Notes under the pieces: model-generated
Seen by the model: the letters and a program-made list of their open reading frames with translations, nothing else
Database searches by the model: none
Told to the model about the DNA's origin: nothing
Source: Pseudomonadota bacterium
GTDB taxonomy: Bacteria; Pseudomonadota; Alphaproteobacteria; Rs-D84
Reading direction: 5' to 3'
Length of the DNA: 7,775 bases
Assembly (NCBI GenBank): GCA_009781955.1
Contig: WQUT01000004.1
Coordinates: forward strand, 1-7,775
Translations under genes and position numbers: made by a program
Shown here: positions 5,667-7,775 of the stretch, in pieces
Layout of the letters: each line of letters begins with the position of its first letter
Position numbering within the stretch: the first letter of the stretch is position 1

Positions 5667-5695
5667 AATTTAATCAATTAGTTTGCAAATGTCAA
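5667..5695 (-). promoter_or_regulatory. Promoter of greA(-mutL)
   Basis: On the minus strand a perfect TTGACA (5690-5695) is followed after 17 bases by TAAATT (5667-5672), four of six to the -10 consensus. This lies about 20 bases before the greA start. It overlaps the divergent promoter for lptG on the other strand, so polymerases should compete for the site. A TAATCAATTA box (5671-5680) lies over the -10 and spacer. Confidence 0.65.
5671..5680 (+). promoter_or_regulatory. TAATCAATTA box, possible operator (three copies in the region)
   Basis: The 10-mer TAATCAATTA, itself near-palindromic (TAAT-CA-ATTA), occurs here over the greA -10 region. It recurs at 5717-5726 at the predicted lptG start site, and in reverse complement at 5872-5881 over the lptG Shine-Dalgarno. 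The latter two lie in the ends of the 173-bp palindrome, so those two copies are not independent. A shared regulator is possible; the sequence is AT-rich and chance cannot be excluded. Confidence 0.35.
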
Positions 5696-5711
5696 TTCCG
5701 CGCTATATAAT
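5683..5711 (+). promoter_or_regulatory. Promoter of lptG
   Basis: TTGCAA (5683-5688, four of six) and a perfect TATAAT (5706-5711) are 17 bases apart. The expected start site near 5718 lies 6 bases into the left arm of the 173-bp palindrome, giving a leader of about 170 bases that holds nearly the whole palindrome. It overlaps the greA promoter by about 13 bases. Confidence 0.6.
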
Positions 5712-5712
5712 G

Positions 5713-5885
5713 GACCTAATCAATTAATTAAACGAAATCAGATTTTGATGGATTTTGGTGGCAATTTTTGTGATTTTTTATTTGGTTTATTCTCATTAAA
5801 ACAAATAAAAAAACCGCGGAAATTGACCCAAAAGACGCAAAATATGATTTCATGTTTTACAATCGTTTAATTAATTGATTAGGTC
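5713..5885. repeat. 173-bp AT-rich near-palindrome with perfect 23-bp ends in the lptG leader
   Basis: Positions 5713-5735 and 5863-5885 are perfect reverse complements (23 of 23). The symmetry continues inward with interruptions: AAATCAGATTTTG (5735-5747) against CAAAATATGATTT (5838-5850), a TTTTGG...CAATTT block near 5752-5768 against AAATTG...CCAAAA near 5819-5833, and TTTTTTATTTG (5774-5784) against CAAATAAAAAA (5802-5812). The whole unit therefore looks like one long decayed hairpin about 80 bases per arm. Terminal inverted repeats suggest a MITE-like element, though I see no clear target duplication and no open reading frame. The right end contains the AGG that serves as the lptG Shine-Dalgarno. 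Confidence 0.85.
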
Positions 5886-5889
5886 TAAA

Positions 5890-6942
5890 ATGAGGATTTT
5901 ATCACGGTTTCTTGGCCTGCGGTTTCTTTCCAGCGTGCTGATTGTGCTGGCCCTGGTCGCCGGCATCATATTCATAATCACATTCGTAGAGAAACTGCCG
6001 GGCGCGGCATCCATAACCGCCAGCCTGCACGCCGCCTTGACCGGAACTTTGGACCTGATCCCGCTGTTTCTGCCGCTGGTGGTGTTCATGGGAACGCTAT
6101 TGGCGTCATACAACCTCACCCGTTCGTCAGAAATGGTCATCGTGCAGAGCGCGGGCCTGTCGCCTTATCAGTCCATGCGGCCGTATCTGTTTGTCGCCGC
6201 GATAATCGGAATCATAACCGCGACCGTCGTCAATCCTTATTCCGTCCGGCTCAGCAACACGGATATAAATTCTAATAAACTGATGCTGGTGGACGGCGAC
6301 GTCTGGCTGCGCGAATATTCGGACGCCGGGGCGATTACGCTGCGCGCGGCGGACATGGCGATAAGCGGCGACAAGCTGGTGTTCAAAAACGCCATAGTAT
6401 TCCAACAGGGAAACGATTCCAGGCTGATCATGCGCATAGAGGCTAAAAATATTTCTCTGTCCGGCAACCGGTTCGCCACCCAGAACGCAACCCTGTATAA
6501 GCCGGACGGCACAATGAAATCAGGAACAAGCTGGTCGGTTCCGACATTGCTGAACAATGAAACTGTGCTGCAAAGATATCTGCGCCCGGAACAGATGTCT
6601 TTTTGGAAGCTGCCCAGATTCATTTTGGACATGCACCAGATCGGAATCACGGCGCGCGGGCATTTGATCCAGTTCTGGACGCTGCTGTTCCTGCCGCTTT
6701 CGCTGATTGCGATGGCGGTGCTGGGCGTTGCGTTCGCCCAAACGCACGAGCGTCGGAATTACAGCTTTGGAATAAAATTCAGCATCGGGATCGTGGCGTG
6801 CTTTGTCCTGTATTTCGTAATGAACGTGTTCAGCGCGCTCGGCCTGTCGGGCAGTTTGCCGACCTTGCTGGCCGTCATCGCGCCGCCGATAATCATCATC
6901 GCGGGCGCCGCGCTGTTCATCGTGTCGTATGATACGATATAG
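5890..6942 (+). CDS. lptG: LptG, LPS export ABC transporter permease
   Basis: LptG and LptF form the membrane part of the LptB2FG transporter that extracts LPS from the inner membrane and passes it to the periplasmic bridge. From the ATG at 5890 the product is 350 residues with the family topology: spans near 12-33, 54-74 and 98-116, a periplasmic beta-jellyroll domain (about 120-250), then spans near 262-284, 296-315 and 324-346. LptG rather than LptF is indicated by FWKLPRFI before span 4 and GLSGSLPTLLA before span 6. A TTG at 5875 would add five residues, but ATG with AGG (5881-5883) 6 bases upstream is more plausible. No lptF is adjacent, though the two are usually neighbours. The stop codon is the first three bases of the TAGGCAC repeat. 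Confidence 0.92.
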   Translation: MRILSRFLGLRFLSSVLIVLALVAGIIFIITFVEKLPGAASITASLHAALTGTLDLIPLFLPLVVFMGTLLASYNLTRSSEMVIVQSAGLSPYQSMRPYLFVAAIIGIITATVVNPYSVRLSNTDINSNKLMLVDGDVWLREYSDAGAITLRAADMAISGDKLVFKNAIVFQQGNDSRLIMRIEAKNISLSGNRFATQNATLYKPDGTMKSGTSWSVPTLLNNETVLQRYLRPEQMSFWKLPRFILDMHQIGITARGHLIQFWTLLFLPLSLIAMAVLGVAFAQTHERRNYSFGIKFSIGIVACFVLYFVMNVFSALGLSGSLPTLLAVIAPPIIIIAGAALFIVSYDTI

Positions 6943-6981
6943 GCACTAGGCATTAGGCACTAGTTACTAGTGCCTAATGCC
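6940..6981. repeat. Heptamer-phased hairpin repeat after lptG (TAGGCAC type)
   Basis: The region is exactly six consecutive 7-mers: TAGGCAC, TAGGCAT, TAGGCAC, TAGTTAC, TAGTGCC, TAATGCC. Positions 6949-6964 and 6966-6981 are perfect reverse complements around a single central T; a realistic RNA hairpin has a 14-bp stem (6949-6962 with 6968-6981) and a 5-base loop. The lptG stop codon is the first TAG. It has the architecture of the ATTTAAG elements but an unrelated unit sequence. Confidence 0.9.
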
Positions 6982-7000
6982 AAAAAACCAAAGGTTTTTT
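6982..7000 (+). promoter_or_regulatory. AT-rich hairpin over the ribosome-binding site of the 47-aa gene
   Basis: AAAAAACC (6982-6989) and GGTTTTTT (6993-7000) pair perfectly around an AAA loop, directly after the TAGGCAC hairpin. The AAAGG at 6990-6994 is the Shine-Dalgarno of the ATG at 7003 (8-base spacing), and its two G are in the stem. It could act as a weak terminator after lptG (U-run in the 3' arm) or as a fold that limits ribosome access. The stem has only two G-C pairs, so its stability is modest. Confidence 0.45.
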
Positions 7001-7002
7001 CT

Positions 7003-7146
7003 ATGCCGTTGAAACAAAAGAATTCAAAAAGAAACAAAATCATAATCGCCCTGATTATTCTGGTTGCAATCGCGGCCATGGCCGTATCGTTTTCTACCAG
7101 GCAATACGCGGCGGAAACCGTGCTGTTCCCGGCGGCGGCAAAATAG
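7003..7146 (+). CDS. Small single-span membrane protein of unknown function (47 aa)
   Basis: I do not recognise this protein. It begins at an ATG with AAAGG 8 bases upstream and encodes a lysine/arginine-rich N terminus (residues 1-12, with KQKNSKRNK), one hydrophobic span (about 13-29, an Ile/Leu/Ala/Val run) and a short tail of about 18 residues. The positive-inside rule places the N terminus in the cytoplasm and the tail outside. There is no lipobox or signal-peptidase motif. Its TAG stop is followed immediately by the xerD ATG, and xerD lacks a clear Shine-Dalgarno, so translation of the two is probably coupled. It may be a small membrane protein or chiefly a leader reading frame. Base use matches the neighbours. 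Confidence 0.6.
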   Translation: MPLKQKNSKRNKIIIALIILVAIAAMAVSFSTRQYAAETVLFPAAAK

Positions 7147-7775
7147 ATGCCCGATTACATTGATATTTTTCTTGAATCATTATCCGCGGAAAAAGGCCGG
7201 TCTCTGCGAACGCTTTCCTCTTACGGCTCTGACCTGCGGCTGGCGCGCGATGCGATCGGCGATCTGGCGGGCGCGCGCGCCGACGACATACAAAATTATC
7301 TTTCATCCCTGTCCGCGGGCGGGGTGCTGGCATCTTCGGTCGCGCGGAAATCATCCGCATTGCGCCAGTTTTATAAATTCCTGGCCCTGGAAAAAATAAT
7401 CCAGAAAAATCCGGCCGCCGATTTGGAACTGCCGAAACGAAAAAAAGCCCTGCCGAAATATTTATCGCCCGAAGAGATAGAATTGCTGATCTCCAGCGCG
7501 GGCGATATCAAGAATTCTGTGCGGCTGCGCGCCATGCTGGAATTGCTGTATGCCAGCGGGTTGCGCGTCAGCGAACTTTGCGAGCTGCCGCTGTCGGCTG
7601 TATTGGGCGACAAGCTGCTGATCCATGGCAAGGGCGCGAAAGAACGTTTGGTCCCCATGCACGCGGCCGCCCAGGCGGCGTTGGAAAAGCATTTGGAACT
7701 GCGGGCGGATGGGCAGAATTCAAAATATGTTTTTCCGTCATCCGGCGCGACCGGACATATCACGCGCGACGGATT
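7147..7775 (+). CDS. xerD: XerD-like tyrosine recombinase (5' part; 3' end beyond window)
   Basis: XerC and XerD recombine the dif site near the terminus to resolve chromosome dimers under FtsK control. The frame is open from the ATG at 7147 to the window edge, 209 codons. Residues about 1-85 form the core-binding (SAM-like) domain. The catalytic domain begins near 100 with LPKYLSPEEIELL, then LLYASGLRVSELCEL with the first catalytic arginine R140, and HGKGAKERLVPM with the catalytic lysine K162. The His/Arg box and the nucleophilic tyrosine would lie beyond the window. The start directly follows the preceding stop (TAG-ATG) and has no good ribosome site, implying coupling. XerD is favoured over XerC by the N-terminal shape, but this is not certain without the rest of the gene; an integron- or phage-type recombinase is unlikely. 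Confidence 0.88.
   Translation, partial: MPDYIDIFLESLSAEKGRSLRTLSSYGSDLRLARDAIGDLAGARADDIQNYLSSLSAGGVLASSVARKSSALRQFYKFLALEKIIQKNPAADLELPKRKKALPKYLSPEEIELLISSAGDIKNSVRLRAMLELLYASGLRVSELCELPLSAVLGDKLLIHGKGAKERLVPMHAAAQAALEKHLELRADGQNSKYVFPSSGATGHITRDG

Noticed and set aside
5774..5812. Intrinsic terminator in the middle of the lptG leader
   Set aside because: The TTTTTTATTTG/CAAATAAAAAA stem is almost purely A-T and is followed by A residues, not T, on the plus strand. It is better explained as the core of the larger palindrome.
5875..5889. TTG start for lptG five codons upstream
   Set aside because: It lies inside the palindrome's terminal repeat with no ribosome site; the ATG at 5890 has AGG at suitable spacing and gives the usual LptG N terminus.

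Overview
The window looks like a piece of a moderately GC-rich proteobacterial chromosome, most likely an uncultured alphaproteobacterium. This rests on the gene content (yajC-secD-secF, greA, mutL, lptG, xerD), the Gram-negative LPS-export gene, the protein motifs, and the density of small palindromic repeats, one of which is carried in frame inside a protein-coding gene. The taxonomic call is inference. No rRNA, tRNA, CRISPR array or transposase was seen.

Layout. Positions 1-2398 (minus strand) hold the protein-export operon yajC-secD-secF; secF runs off the left edge. Positions 2399-2578 are a control region with a minus-strand intrinsic terminator, a GC-rich palindromic repeat and a strong plus-strand promoter. 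Positions 2579-3308 (plus) hold two unrecognised small genes: a six-cysteine 91-aa protein and an AT-rich 144-aa protein that starts at GTG. Positions 3321-5647 (minus) hold greA followed by mutL, probably co-transcribed. Positions 5648-5889 are a divergent promoter region with overlapping promoters and a 173-bp near-palindrome. Positions 5890-7775 (plus) hold lptG, a 47-aa single-membrane-span protein and the first 209 codons of xerD.

Housekeeping roles. SecD/SecF/YajC assist Sec translocation. GreA rescues stalled RNA polymerase. MutL acts in mismatch repair. LptG is one of the two membrane subunits of the LPS-export ABC transporter. XerD resolves chromosome dimers.

The unusual content lies in the repeats rather than the proteins. 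Three hairpin elements built from 7-base units sit between consecutive genes of an operon. Each overlaps the stop codon of the upstream gene, and one supplies the last codons of greA. Two use an ATTTAAG unit and the third a TAGGCAC unit, with the same architecture. Separately, a compound GC-rich palindrome is translated in frame in the mutL linker, and a shorter probable relative lies before yajC. This is reminiscent of the Rickettsia palindromic elements that sit in frame inside genes. A fourth repeat type, the 173-bp AT-rich near-palindrome with perfect 23-bp ends, fills the lptG leader and includes its ribosome-binding site.
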